Origin: Methylibium sp035476815
Lineage (GTDB): Bacteria > Pseudomonadota > Gammaproteobacteria > Burkholderiales > Burkholderiaceae_C
Assembly (NCBI GenBank): GCA_035476815.1
Contig: DATILD010000104.1
Coordinates: forward strand, 95,207-159,206
Length of the DNA: 64,000 nucleotides
Direction of reading: 5' to 3'
Of this stretch, positions 17,759 to 25,628 are shown one piece after another. The first letter of the stretch is position 1. Each line of letters begins with the position of its first letter. The position numbers were made by a program, and so were the translations under genes. Below the pieces are notes generated by a model. That model was not told the origin of the DNA, ran no database searches, and saw nothing but the letters and a program-made list of their open reading frames with translations.

Positions 17759-18388
17759 ATGCCGGACTCCAGCGCTGACACCCTGGCCATCGCCGGGCGC
17801 GCCCGGGTAGAGGGGCGGCGGCGCGCCGAGGCGCACGTCCCGGGCGAGGAGGGCATCTGGCTCCTCATCGCCGGCGACCTGCTGCTGTTCTCGGTGCTGT
17901 TCGTGATCTTCCTGAACTACCGCGCGCAGCAGATGGGCGTGTTCCAGGCCGGCCACGCGCGGCTCGATCAGGGCTGGGGCCTGGTCAACACCCTGCTGAT
18001 GCTGAGCAGCTCGTGGTTCGTCGCGACCGCCGTCCAGGCGGCGCGGCGGCAGCGCGCCCGGGCCGCGTCGCGCTGCTTCGCGCTGGCGCTGTCCTGCGGG
18101 GTCGGCTTCGTGCTCGTCAAAGTGGTCGAGTACGGCGACAAGCTCCGCGCCGGACTCACGCTGACCACCGACGACTTCTTCATGTTCTATTTCATCTACA
18201 CCGGCATCCACCTGATCCATGTGCTGATCGGCATGGGGGTGCTGACCGCGCTGATGGTCTACAGCCGCTCGGGCGACTTCGTGCCCGCCAAGCTGCGCCA
18301 CCTCGAGACCGGCGCGAGCTTCTGGCACCTGGTCGATCTGCTGTGGATCGTGCTGTTCGCCCTGCTCTACCTGATCGGCGCGCGATGA
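17759..18388 (+). CDS. Cytochrome c oxidase subunit III-like protein (NorE type)
   Basis: This 209-residue heme-copper-oxidase subunit III-like protein has five hydrophobic helices, the conserved Glu in the loop before the first helix (GEEGIWLL), the FFMFYFIYTGIHLIHVLIG helix and the final ETGASFWHLVDLLWIVLF segment. It is shorter than true CoxC (about 260 or more residues) and matches NorE-type proteins that accompany nitric oxide reductase. No catalytic subunit (CoxA, NorB) is in the window. It overlaps the next gene by ATGA. Such orphan NorE/NorF pairs occur beside acyl-CoA catabolic genes; what they do there is unknown. Confidence 0.8.
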   Translation: MPDSSADTLAIAGRARVEGRRRAEAHVPGEEGIWLLIAGDLLLFSVLFVIFLNYRAQQMGVFQAGHARLDQGWGLVNTLLMLSSSWFVATAVQAARRQRARAASRCFALALSCGVGFVLVKVVEYGDKLRAGLTLTTDDFFMFYFIYTGIHLIHVLIGMGVLTALMVYSRSGDFVPAKLRHLETGASFWHLVDLLWIVLFALLYLIGAR

Positions 18389-18660
18389 AGGCCCTGCTGC
18401 TCTCGCGCGTGAGCGCCGTGTGGGCCCTGCTGGTCGCGGCGACGCTGCTGTCCTGGGGGCTGGGCCACGGGCTCGGCCGGCAGGATGCCGGGTGGGCCGG
18501 CGTGGCGATCCTGCTCGTCACCTTCGTCAAGGTGCGCTTCGTCATGCTCGAGTTCATGGAGCTGCGCGGCGCGCCACGCTGGATGCGATGCATCGGCGAG
18601 GCGTGGATCGTCCTCGTCGCCGCCTTGCTGGCCCGGCTCTTCATCACCGCCCCGGCCTAG
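18385..18660 (+). CDS. Cytochrome c oxidase subunit IV-like small membrane protein (NorF type)
   Basis: This 91-residue protein has three hydrophobic segments (about residues 9-27, 37-55 and 70-86) and the pattern V-KVRFVMLEFMELRGAP in the second, typical of the prokaryotic cytochrome c oxidase subunit IV family (NorF/CoxD-like). Its start overlaps the stop of the NorE-like gene by ATGA, so the two are probably made as a pair. No metal-binding residues are apparent. Function is unknown; a stabilising role in a membrane redox complex is the conventional guess. Confidence 0.75.
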   Translation: MKALLLSRVSAVWALLVAATLLSWGLGHGLGRQDAGWAGVAILLVTFVKVRFVMLEFMELRGAPRWMRCIGEAWIVLVAALLARLFITAPA

Positions 18661-18711
18661 GCCGTAGCCCTCCGGCTGCGCGTCCTCGAGGGGCCAAGGT
18701 TTCGCATCGAC

Positions 18712-20397
18712 ATGACATCACGACAGCTGCTCGAACAGTTCGGCCCGCGCGAGTCCATGGCCTACGACGTGATCGTCGTCGGCGCCGGACCGGGCGGCCT
18801 GGCCACCGCCATCCGCCTCAAGCAGCTCGCGGCCGAGCAGGGGCAGGAGGTCTCGGTCGTCGTGCTCGAGAAGGGCTCGGAGCCCGGCGCCCACATCCTG
18901 TCCGGAGCCGTCATGGACCCGCGGGCGCTCGCCGAGCTGGCGCCGGACTGGAAGGCGCGCGGCGCGCCGCTGAACCAGCCCGTGAGCGACGACGAGGTGC
19001 TGTTCCTGACCGCGACGGGCGCGGTCCGCACGCCCGACTGGCTCGTGCCGTCGACGATGCACAACCGCGGCAACTACGTCGTCAGCCTGGGCAACGTGGT
19101 GCGCTGGATGGCGCAGCGGGCCGAGGCGCTCGGCGTCGAGATCTTTCCCGGCTTCGCCGCGACGGAGCTGCTCTACAACGACGACGGTTCGGTCAAGGGC
19201 GTGGCGACGGGCAACGTCGGTGTCGGCAAGGACGGCGAGCCCACCGGTCAGTTCCAGCTCGGCATGGAGCTGCACGGCCGGTACACGATCTTCGCCGAGG
19301 GCGCGCGCGGCCAGCTCGGCAAGGAGCTGATCGCCAGGTTCAAGCTCGACGAGGGCCGCGACCCGCCGAGCTGGGCCCTCGGCATCAAGGAGCTGTGGGA
19401 GGTCGATCCGGCGCAGGCGCGCCCCGGCCTGGTGGTGCACACCGCCGGCTGGCCGATGGACTCGGCCACCTTCGGCGGCGGCTTCCTGTACCACTTCGAG
19501 GGCAACAAGGTGACGCTCGGCTTCGTCGTCGGCCTGGACTACCGCAATCCCTGGATGAGCCCGTTCGAGGAGATGCAGCGCTGGAAGACGCACCCGCGGA
19601 TCCGCTCCACGCTCGAAGGCGGCAAGCGGCTCGGATACGGCGCGCGGGCGATCAACAACGGCGGACTGCAGAGCCTGCCGAAGACGATCTTCCCCGGTGG
19701 CGCACTGGTCGGATGCGATGCCGGCTTCATGAACGCCGCGCGCATCAAGGGCAGCCATGCGGCCATCAAGACCGGCATGCTCGCGGCGGAGGCCGCCTAC
19801 GCCGCGCTGGTCCAGGGACGCCGGCACGACGAGCTGACCGACTACCCGCGCGCCTTCGAGCAGAGCTGGCTGCACGCGGAACTGCAGAGCTCGCGCAACT
19901 TCAAGCCCTGGTTCAAGCGGGGCTTCTGGATCGGTACCGTGATGACCGGCATCGAGCAGTGGCTGTTGCCCAAGCTCGGCATCAAGAGCCCGCCGTGGAC
20001 GCTGCATCGCGACCGACCGGACCACGCGATGCTCAGGCCGGCGGGCGACTGCAAGCCGATCGACTATCCCAGGCCCGACGGCCGGATCACCTTCGATCGC
20101 CTGTCCAGCGTCTTCGTCAGCAACACCAACCACGCCGAGGACCAGCCGGCCCACCTGACCCTGAAGGACGGCGCCGTGCCCGTGGACCTGAACCTGGCGC
20201 GCTACGCGGGACCGGAGAGCCGCTACTGCCCGGCCGGCGTCTACGAGTTCGTCAAGACCGAGGCGGGCGAGGACCGCCTGCAGATCAACGCGCAGAACTG
20301 CGTGCACTGCAAGACCTGCGACATCAAGGACCCGACGCAGAACATCGTGTGGGTCGCGCCGGAGGGCGGCGGCGGGCCGAACTACGCCGGGATGTAG
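18712..20397 (+). CDS. Electron transfer flavoprotein:ubiquinone oxidoreductase (ETF-QO)
   Basis: This 561-residue ETF-QO has the FAD-binding GAGPGGLATAIRL motif at about residues 24-36, the GAHILSGAV and GNYVVSLG segments, and a membrane-associated region near residues 400-430. The C-terminal [4Fe-4S] cluster is complete, with Cys506, Cys530, Cys533 and Cys536. It oxidises reduced ETF and reduces quinone at the inner membrane, completing the electron path from the acyl-CoA dehydrogenases. The last 117 bp (20281-20397) are repeated as a relic at 39083-39199, at the far end of the dehydratase operon. Confidence 0.95.
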   Translation: MTSRQLLEQFGPRESMAYDVIVVGAGPGGLATAIRLKQLAAEQGQEVSVVVLEKGSEPGAHILSGAVMDPRALAELAPDWKARGAPLNQPVSDDEVLFLTATGAVRTPDWLVPSTMHNRGNYVVSLGNVVRWMAQRAEALGVEIFPGFAATELLYNDDGSVKGVATGNVGVGKDGEPTGQFQLGMELHGRYTIFAEGARGQLGKELIARFKLDEGRDPPSWALGIKELWEVDPAQARPGLVVHTAGWPMDSATFGGGFLYHFEGNKVTLGFVVGLDYRNPWMSPFEEMQRWKTHPRIRSTLEGGKRLGYGARAINNGGLQSLPKTIFPGGALVGCDAGFMNAARIKGSHAAIKTGMLAAEAAYAALVQGRRHDELTDYPRAFEQSWLHAELQSSRNFKPWFKRGFWIGTVMTGIEQWLLPKLGIKSPPWTLHRDRPDHAMLRPAGDCKPIDYPRPDGRITFDRLSSVFVSNTNHAEDQPAHLTLKDGAVPVDLNLARYAGPESRYCPAGVYEFVKTEAGEDRLQINAQNCVHCKTCDIKDPTQNIVWVAPEGGGGPNYAGM

Positions 20398-20963
20398 AGG
20401 CCGGGGTCTGCCGGGCGCGCCGCGTGTACGCGTTCGGCGGCGACAAGCGCCCCGGTTTCGGTCAACGCCGGGCCAGTGTGCAGCACGACATCCAGTCGGC
20501 GGACGGCCCGTTCGGGCAAGGCGTGCGTGCGGCCACGGTCGATCTTCGGTACGGGAACGGCAGGACCCGTGCCGCGCCGGTGGCCTGAACTGCTGGCTCC
20601 TCGACGATGACAAGGGCAGGTGCCACGCCGAACACGACCGGTGGGATCTGGCCAACGCCGATGACTGGCGGCTGCCCCGAGCCCTTTGCGATCACGTGTT
20701 CGAAGTCGGAGACGATGGCGACGCCATCGGCGTGGGGATCATGGAACACGGTGTGGCCCACGGACACCCACGCTGTACCGCGGTGCAGCAGCGTCCGCCG
20801 ATCTGACGACGCCCGCCGCACGGCATCGTGCGGCCCGGCTCTGTGAGCCGGTGCGTCTGCCCTGTCGTGACGAGCCCGCCGTGACCTGTGACTCCGGCGC
20901 CCCGCCGATGCGTCGCTCGGGAAAACCATAGGGGCTCACGAGCGAGATTCGGGCGCTTGTCCG
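20398..20963. other. 566-bp stretch without a supported gene
   Basis: No convincing coding sequence is seen between ETF-QO and the promoter at 20964. A + strand frame over about 20585-20806 and a - strand frame over about 20462-20929 stay open, but neither has a recognisable motif or a good ribosome-binding site. The - strand translation around 20600-20780 has a hydrophobic Val/Ala/Pro-rich pattern that looks more gene-like than a random antisense frame. It may be a decayed gene fragment at the left edge of the putative island. Just after the ETF-QO stop, a GCGTTCGGCG stretch is shared with the region after the 39-kb relic. Confidence 0.4.
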
Positions 20964-20992
20964 TTGACTAAATGAGTGCAACTCACTAATAT
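20964..20992 (+). promoter_or_regulatory. Sigma70-type promoter with TGAGTGCAACTCA operator in the spacer
   Basis: TTGACT (20964-20969) and TAATAT (20987-20992) are separated by exactly 17 bp, a near-consensus promoter. The spacer contains the palindrome TGAGT-GCA-ACTCA at 20973-20985. The layout is identical at 30159-30187. About 295 nt of leader follow before the DUF1302 start at 21293. The leader contains a 9-bp hairpin: GCGCAAGCG at 21115-21123 pairs with CGCTTGCGC at 21139-21147. The likely regulator is the TetR protein whose gene lies beside the other copy of the operator. Confidence 0.75.
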
Positions 20993-21292
20993 TGTACGCA
21001 AGTTCACTATAGCGCTCGATGCCATGCAGTCGTGCCTGCATCCACTGACGAGAGCCGCGGTCGCGATGTTGCGCCGAGGCCTTCTGGAGACCCGGCGACC
21101 CGGGGCTTCGCGGCGCGCAAGCGCTCGACGGGGCGCTTCGCTTGCGCTACGCGCCGCACGATGAACTGATGCGCCTCAGCCCAGGGGTGGAGCGGTCGCG
21201 GGCACTCAGAGAAGGTGCCGGTGACCGGGCTGTATCGCCCTCCACGCGGGGTGGGGCATTCGATCCACTGACAGAAGAACGTGAGGCAAGAC

Positions 21293-23056
21293 ATGAGGAA
21301 GACAACGGCGAACAACGGTCAGCGTCGGCGCACGAAGCGAGTGGCGGTGATCGCGCTGATGGCGAGCATGAGTTCGGCGCACGCATTCAAGATCGATGCG
21401 GGCAACCCCGACGTGGCGATGCGCTTGGACACCACCGTGCGCTACAACCTGGCGGTCCGTGCAAACGAGCCCGGGCCGGTGGGCAACAACTTCCAGTTCG
21501 ACGAGAGCGACTACAAGTTCAGCAAGCGAGGAGACGTTGTCACCAACCGGCTGGACGTGCTGCCGGAGTTCGACTTCGTGTACAAGAAGCGCATGGGTTT
21601 CCGGCTGAGTGCGGCGGGCTGGTACGACAACGCCTACGACGACACCAGCACGCACACGAACCCGGCGCTGATCGGTGGCACCAGCGCCTCGGCCTACACC
21701 GGCGGCGAATACAGCCCCTACACCAAGCGCTACTACCGCGGGCCGTCAGGCGAGATCCTCGACGCGTTCGTGTTCTTCGGCCTTGACCTGGGTGACATGC
21801 CGCTGTCGGTGAAGGCGGGCAAGCACACGACGATCTGGGGCGAGTCGCTGTTCACCACGACGCACGGCATCTCCTACGGCCAGAGCCCACTGGACTTTGC
21901 CAAGGCGTTCGCCACACCGGGGATCGAGGCCAAGGAGTTGTTCCGCCCGCTCAACCAGATCTCGGCCCAACTGGGCGTGGCGCCGAATTTCAGTCTGGCT
22001 GCGCAGTACTTCCTCGACTGGAGCTACTCGCGCCTGCCCGAAGGCGGCACCTACCTGGGCATCATCGACATGGGCTTCAACGGGCCCACCAACTTCGATG
22101 CGGTCGGCTTTGGTGCCAATGCCGGCAACAGCCGGCCCGACAAGCGCGGCGACTGGGGCGTGAGCGCACGCTGGAGCCCGGAGTGGCTGGACGGCACGCT
22201 GGGCTTCTACTACCGCAACTTCACCGACAAGACCCCCGCGCTGTTCCGCTTCGCACCGAGCGGGACGGGCAACTACTACCAGCAGTTCTACGGCGAGGAC
22301 ATCGACTTGTACGGGTTGAGCCTGTCCAAGTCGGTGGGTCCGGTGAGTGTGGGCGCGGAGCTGAGCTACCGGAACAACATGCCGCTGTATTCGCCGCTGC
22401 TGGCGCCCGTGAGCGGTGCGGCTGCCAGCGCCGTGATCTATCCCAACGGGGTTCCGACGCTGGACGGCAACAGCTACCAGGCACGCGGCAAGACGATGCA
22501 TGCGGTGGTCAACGGGGTGGCCGTGCTGGGCCAGGGCTCGGTGGGCGGCTTCAAGCTGTACGACACCGCGGTGGTGCTGGGCGAACTGACCTACTCGCGT
22601 CTGGTCAGCGTTTCGTCCAACCGCGACATGTACCAAGGCCTGGGCTATGGCGTGTGCGATGCGAGCCGCGCTGCCGCACTGGGGGCCGCCTTCCGCGACA
22701 AGTGGGACGGCTGCTCCACGCGCAGCGCGTTGGGGGTCGCGCTGTCGTTCACGCCTAGCTGGTTGCAGGTGTTCCCGGGGATGGACGTGCTCGCGCCGCT
22801 GTCGGTATCCAAGGGGCTGTACGGCAACTCGCCGGTGACCTTGGGCGGCAACCAAGGCAACGGCAGCTACAGCATCGGCATCGCCGCTGACATGTATGCC
22901 AAGTACCGCTTCGACTTGCGCTATGTCGACTACTTCGGCCGCTCCAAGTACGCCCCGCAGGCCCAGACCGGCACGCAGGTGCTGCGCGTCAACGGCCTGT
23001 CCACGCTGCTCAACGACCGCGGCTTCGTCGCGCTGACCTTCAAGGCCACGTTCTGA
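21293..23056 (+). CDS. DUF1302 outer-membrane beta-barrel protein, transport cassette copy 1
   Basis: This 587-residue DUF1302 protein has an N-terminal Sec signal (Arg/Lys-rich start, hydrophobic core, cleavage after about SAHA at residue 31). Alternating beta-strand patterns follow throughout, ending in a C-terminal Phe (ALTFKATF) typical of outer-membrane barrels. The ATG at 21293 is preferred over a GTG 12 nt upstream. DUF1302 proteins occur with DUF1329, YCF48-like and RND proteins in degraders of alkanes, terpenes and steroids and are thought to form an outer-membrane channel for hydrophobic molecules. A related copy is at 45771-47681 on the other strand. Confidence 0.85.
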   Translation: MRKTTANNGQRRRTKRVAVIALMASMSSAHAFKIDAGNPDVAMRLDTTVRYNLAVRANEPGPVGNNFQFDESDYKFSKRGDVVTNRLDVLPEFDFVYKKRMGFRLSAAGWYDNAYDDTSTHTNPALIGGTSASAYTGGEYSPYTKRYYRGPSGEILDAFVFFGLDLGDMPLSVKAGKHTTIWGESLFTTTHGISYGQSPLDFAKAFATPGIEAKELFRPLNQISAQLGVAPNFSLAAQYFLDWSYSRLPEGGTYLGIIDMGFNGPTNFDAVGFGANAGNSRPDKRGDWGVSARWSPEWLDGTLGFYYRNFTDKTPALFRFAPSGTGNYYQQFYGEDIDLYGLSLSKSVGPVSVGAELSYRNNMPLYSPLLAPVSGAAASAVIYPNGVPTLDGNSYQARGKTMHAVVNGVAVLGQGSVGGFKLYDTAVVLGELTYSRLVSVSSNRDMYQGLGYGVCDASRAAALGAAFRDKWDGCSTRSALGVALSFTPSWLQVFPGMDVLAPLSVSKGLYGNSPVTLGGNQGNGSYSIGIAADMYAKYRFDLRYVDYFGRSKYAPQAQTGTQVLRVNGLSTLLNDRGFVALTFKATF

Positions 23057-23076
23057 ACCACAGGAGACACATCATC

Positions 23077-24438
23077 ATGAACATGCGAATCGAGCTGTCG
23101 CTAATTGCCATGGCCGTCGTGACGGCTGGCTTCAGCGCAGGCACCGCACTGGCTGCTGTCTCCGCCGACGAGGCCAAGAAGCTGGGCGCCACGCTCACGG
23201 TCGTGGGCGCCGAGAAAGCGGGCAACGCCGCGGGCACCATCCCTGCGTACACCGGTGGGCTGACCACGCTTCCTGCCGGCTACAAGAAGGGCGATCCCGT
23301 GCGCCCCGACCCGTTTGCGGGCGAGAAGCCGTTGTACTCGATCGACGTCAAGAACATGGCGCAGTACGCGGACCGGCTCACCGAAGGCACCAAGGGGTTG
23401 ATGAAGAAGTACCCCAGCTTCCGCGTCGACGTGTACCCCACGCACCGCACACCAGCCTATCCCAATCAGATGGCCGAGAACACGCTCAAGTGCGCCATCA
23501 CCGCCAAGACGCCGCCGAACGGGCTGGTGATGACGGGCTGCCACGCGGGCGTGCCCTTCCCAATCCCCCAGACCGGCGCGGAGGTGATGTGGAACCACAT
23601 CACGCGCTACGAGGGAGAGGCCTTCACGATGAACTACAAGGCCCTGTACGTGGACTCGACGGGGCGGCCCACGCTGTCGACGGCGGCCAACGCGCTGACG
23701 AACTACCCGTTCTGGCAGGCAGACCGGCCTGACGACCCCATGGTGTATCGCGTGAAGGTGGCCTACACCGACCCGGCTCGGCGCGCGGGCGAGGTGATCT
23801 TGCTGCAGGACCCGATGGACTACGTGAGTTCCGGGCGACGGGCGTGGACATACCTGCCGGGCCAGCGTCGCGTGCGGCTGTCGCCTTCGGTGAACTTCGA
23901 CACACCCAACCCATCCACGGGTGGTGCCTCCACCTACGATGACTCGTTCGTCTTCGTCGGATCGATGGAGCGCTTCAACTTCAAGCTGGTGGGCAAGAAG
24001 GAGGTCTACATCCCCTACAACACGTACAGGATGTCCTACCAGTCCACCGAGGCCGATCTGGTCAAGCCCAACCACTTGAATCCAGATCTGGTGCGCTGGG
24101 AGTTGCACCGGGTCTGGGTGGTGGAGGCCACGCTGGGCGAAGGGCGGCGCCACATCTACAGCAAGCGAATCTTTTACGTCGACGAGGACTCCTGGGTGGC
24201 CGTGGCAAGCGACCAGTACGACATGCGCGGCCAGCTGTATCGCGCGGCCTTTGCCTATGTCGCGCCCAGCTACGACATTCCCGCGGTGATGGCGCAGACC
24301 AACGCGACCTTTGATCTGATCTCGGGCATTTACGCGCTGAACTTCTACTTTGCCGATACCGGCGGTGTGAAGTACATCGCCCCACCGCCCGAGCGCGACT
24401 GGCTGCCGGACTCGCTGGCAGGCGGCGGCCTGCGCTGA
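23077..24438 (+). CDS. DUF1329 periplasmic/outer-membrane lipid-binding protein, copy 1
   Basis: This 453-residue DUF1329 protein (LolA/LolB-like fold family) has a signal peptide ending near residue 26 (GTALAA). The conserved features I recognise are the GAEKAGNAAGTIPAY segment, PSFRVDVYPTHRTPAYP, MWNHITRYEG, ELHRVWVVEATL and RIFYVDEDSW. It lies 20 bp after the DUF1302 gene. By analogy with LolB-fold proteins, it probably shields a hydrophobic compound in the periplasm as it passes between the outer-membrane barrel and the inner-membrane RND protein. Copy 2 is at 44376-45743. Two Cys in the middle region are absent from copy 2. Confidence 0.85.
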   Translation: MNMRIELSLIAMAVVTAGFSAGTALAAVSADEAKKLGATLTVVGAEKAGNAAGTIPAYTGGLTTLPAGYKKGDPVRPDPFAGEKPLYSIDVKNMAQYADRLTEGTKGLMKKYPSFRVDVYPTHRTPAYPNQMAENTLKCAITAKTPPNGLVMTGCHAGVPFPIPQTGAEVMWNHITRYEGEAFTMNYKALYVDSTGRPTLSTAANALTNYPFWQADRPDDPMVYRVKVAYTDPARRAGEVILLQDPMDYVSSGRRAWTYLPGQRRVRLSPSVNFDTPNPSTGGASTYDDSFVFVGSMERFNFKLVGKKEVYIPYNTYRMSYQSTEADLVKPNHLNPDLVRWELHRVWVVEATLGEGRRHIYSKRIFYVDEDSWVAVASDQYDMRGQLYRAAFAYVAPSYDIPAVMAQTNATFDLISGIYALNFYFADTGGVKYIAPPPERDWLPDSLAGGGLR

Positions 24439-24510
24439 CACTGGCCCGGGGGCGTTGGTCATCATGGCCAACGTTCCCTGGCAATGCTTGCTTACCAAGC
24501 TGGATCCAAG

Positions 24511-25590
24511 ATGAACCACGGTCTACGAACCCTGGCGCTGCTGTTGAGTGCGTTTGTCGCGTACGGCCTCCCGGCGGCGGCCACCGCCTTCGCCGATCGC
24601 CTCGATACCCCGGCGCTGCCAAGCCCGCTGGCCCAGCGAGGCCTGCTCAACGGCATGGCCCGCGCAGGCGAGCGACTGGTCGCCGTGGGCGAGCGCGGCC
24701 ACATCCTCTGGAGCGACGACCTCGGTGCCACCTGGCTCCAAGCCCATGTGCCCGTGAGCGTGGATCTCACGGCGGTGTACTTCCCCAGCGCGCTGCGCGG
24801 CTGGGCCGTGGGGCACGACGGCGTGGTGCTGGCCACCCGCGATGGCGGTCGGCATTGGGAGCGTCAACTCGACGGGCGCCTGGCCGTCCAGCTGATGCAG
24901 ACCCACTATGCCGCACACCCACCGCCCGACATCAGCCCCGAGGCCATGGCGGCGCTGCAGGCCGACGTGGCGCGCATGGTCGAGGAGGGTGCCGACAAGC
25001 CCTTCCTCGACGTGTGGTTCGAGAACGACTCGACCGGCTACGTCGTCGGTCTGTTCAACCTGATCTTCCGCACCACCGATGGCGGCACGACCTGGCAGCC
25101 GCTGTTCGACCGTACCGACAACCCGCAGCGCCTTCACCTCTACGCGGTGCGCCCCGCCGCGGGCGGGCTGTACGTGGCCGGTGAGCAAGGGCTGGTGCTC
25201 AAGTTCGACCCGGCCACCCAGCGATTCAAGGCCCTGTCGGTGGCCTACCGTGGCACCTTCTTCGGCATCACGGCTGCAGACGACGCCGTGCTGGTGTACG
25301 GGCTGCGTGGCCATGTCTTCCGCAGCGAGGATGGCGGCGCGCACTGGCAGCAGGTGCCCACGGGCGTGTCGGTGGCCATCACCAGCGCCACGCAGCTCGC
25401 CGATGGCCGCACCGTCCTGGCCGGCCAGGACGGGCAGGTGCTCGCGTCCACCGATGGAGGGCGCAGCTTCGCACCGCTGGCGCGCGCGGCGCGGCCCGTC
25501 AGCAGCATCGCACGCGCCGGCGCAACAGCGCTGGCGGTCGCCGGGCCGCGCGGCGTGCTGTCGCTGTCTCTGGCGTCCGTCGTCAAGTGA
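24511..25590 (+). CDS. YCF48/BNR-repeat periplasmic protein, copy 1
   Basis: This 359-residue protein has a signal peptide of about 28 residues and a string of beta-propeller repeats of the YCF48 type. Units such as WSDDLGATW, ATRDGGRHW, RTTDGGTTW and RSEDGGAHW fit the S-x-D-x-G-x-x-W Asp-box pattern, interspersed with GWAVG and GYVVG. It is probably a six- or seven-bladed periplasmic propeller. It links the DUF1329 gene to the RND gene, sharing GTGA with the latter's possible GTG start. Its job in these cassettes is not established; an assembly factor or adaptor between the RND pump and the envelope is plausible. Copy 2 is at 43208-44317. Confidence 0.8.
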   Translation: MNHGLRTLALLLSAFVAYGLPAAATAFADRLDTPALPSPLAQRGLLNGMARAGERLVAVGERGHILWSDDLGATWLQAHVPVSVDLTAVYFPSALRGWAVGHDGVVLATRDGGRHWERQLDGRLAVQLMQTHYAAHPPPDISPEAMAALQADVARMVEEGADKPFLDVWFENDSTGYVVGLFNLIFRTTDGGTTWQPLFDRTDNPQRLHLYAVRPAAGGLYVAGEQGLVLKFDPATQRFKALSVAYRGTFFGITAADDAVLVYGLRGHVFRSEDGGAHWQQVPTGVSVAITSATQLADGRTVLAGQDGQVLASTDGGRSFAPLARAARPVSSIARAGATALAVAGPRGVLSLSLASVVK

Positions 25591-25628
25591 CGCCTGCCCA
25601 CCACGAGCTTGACTCCCGGGAGTCGACC

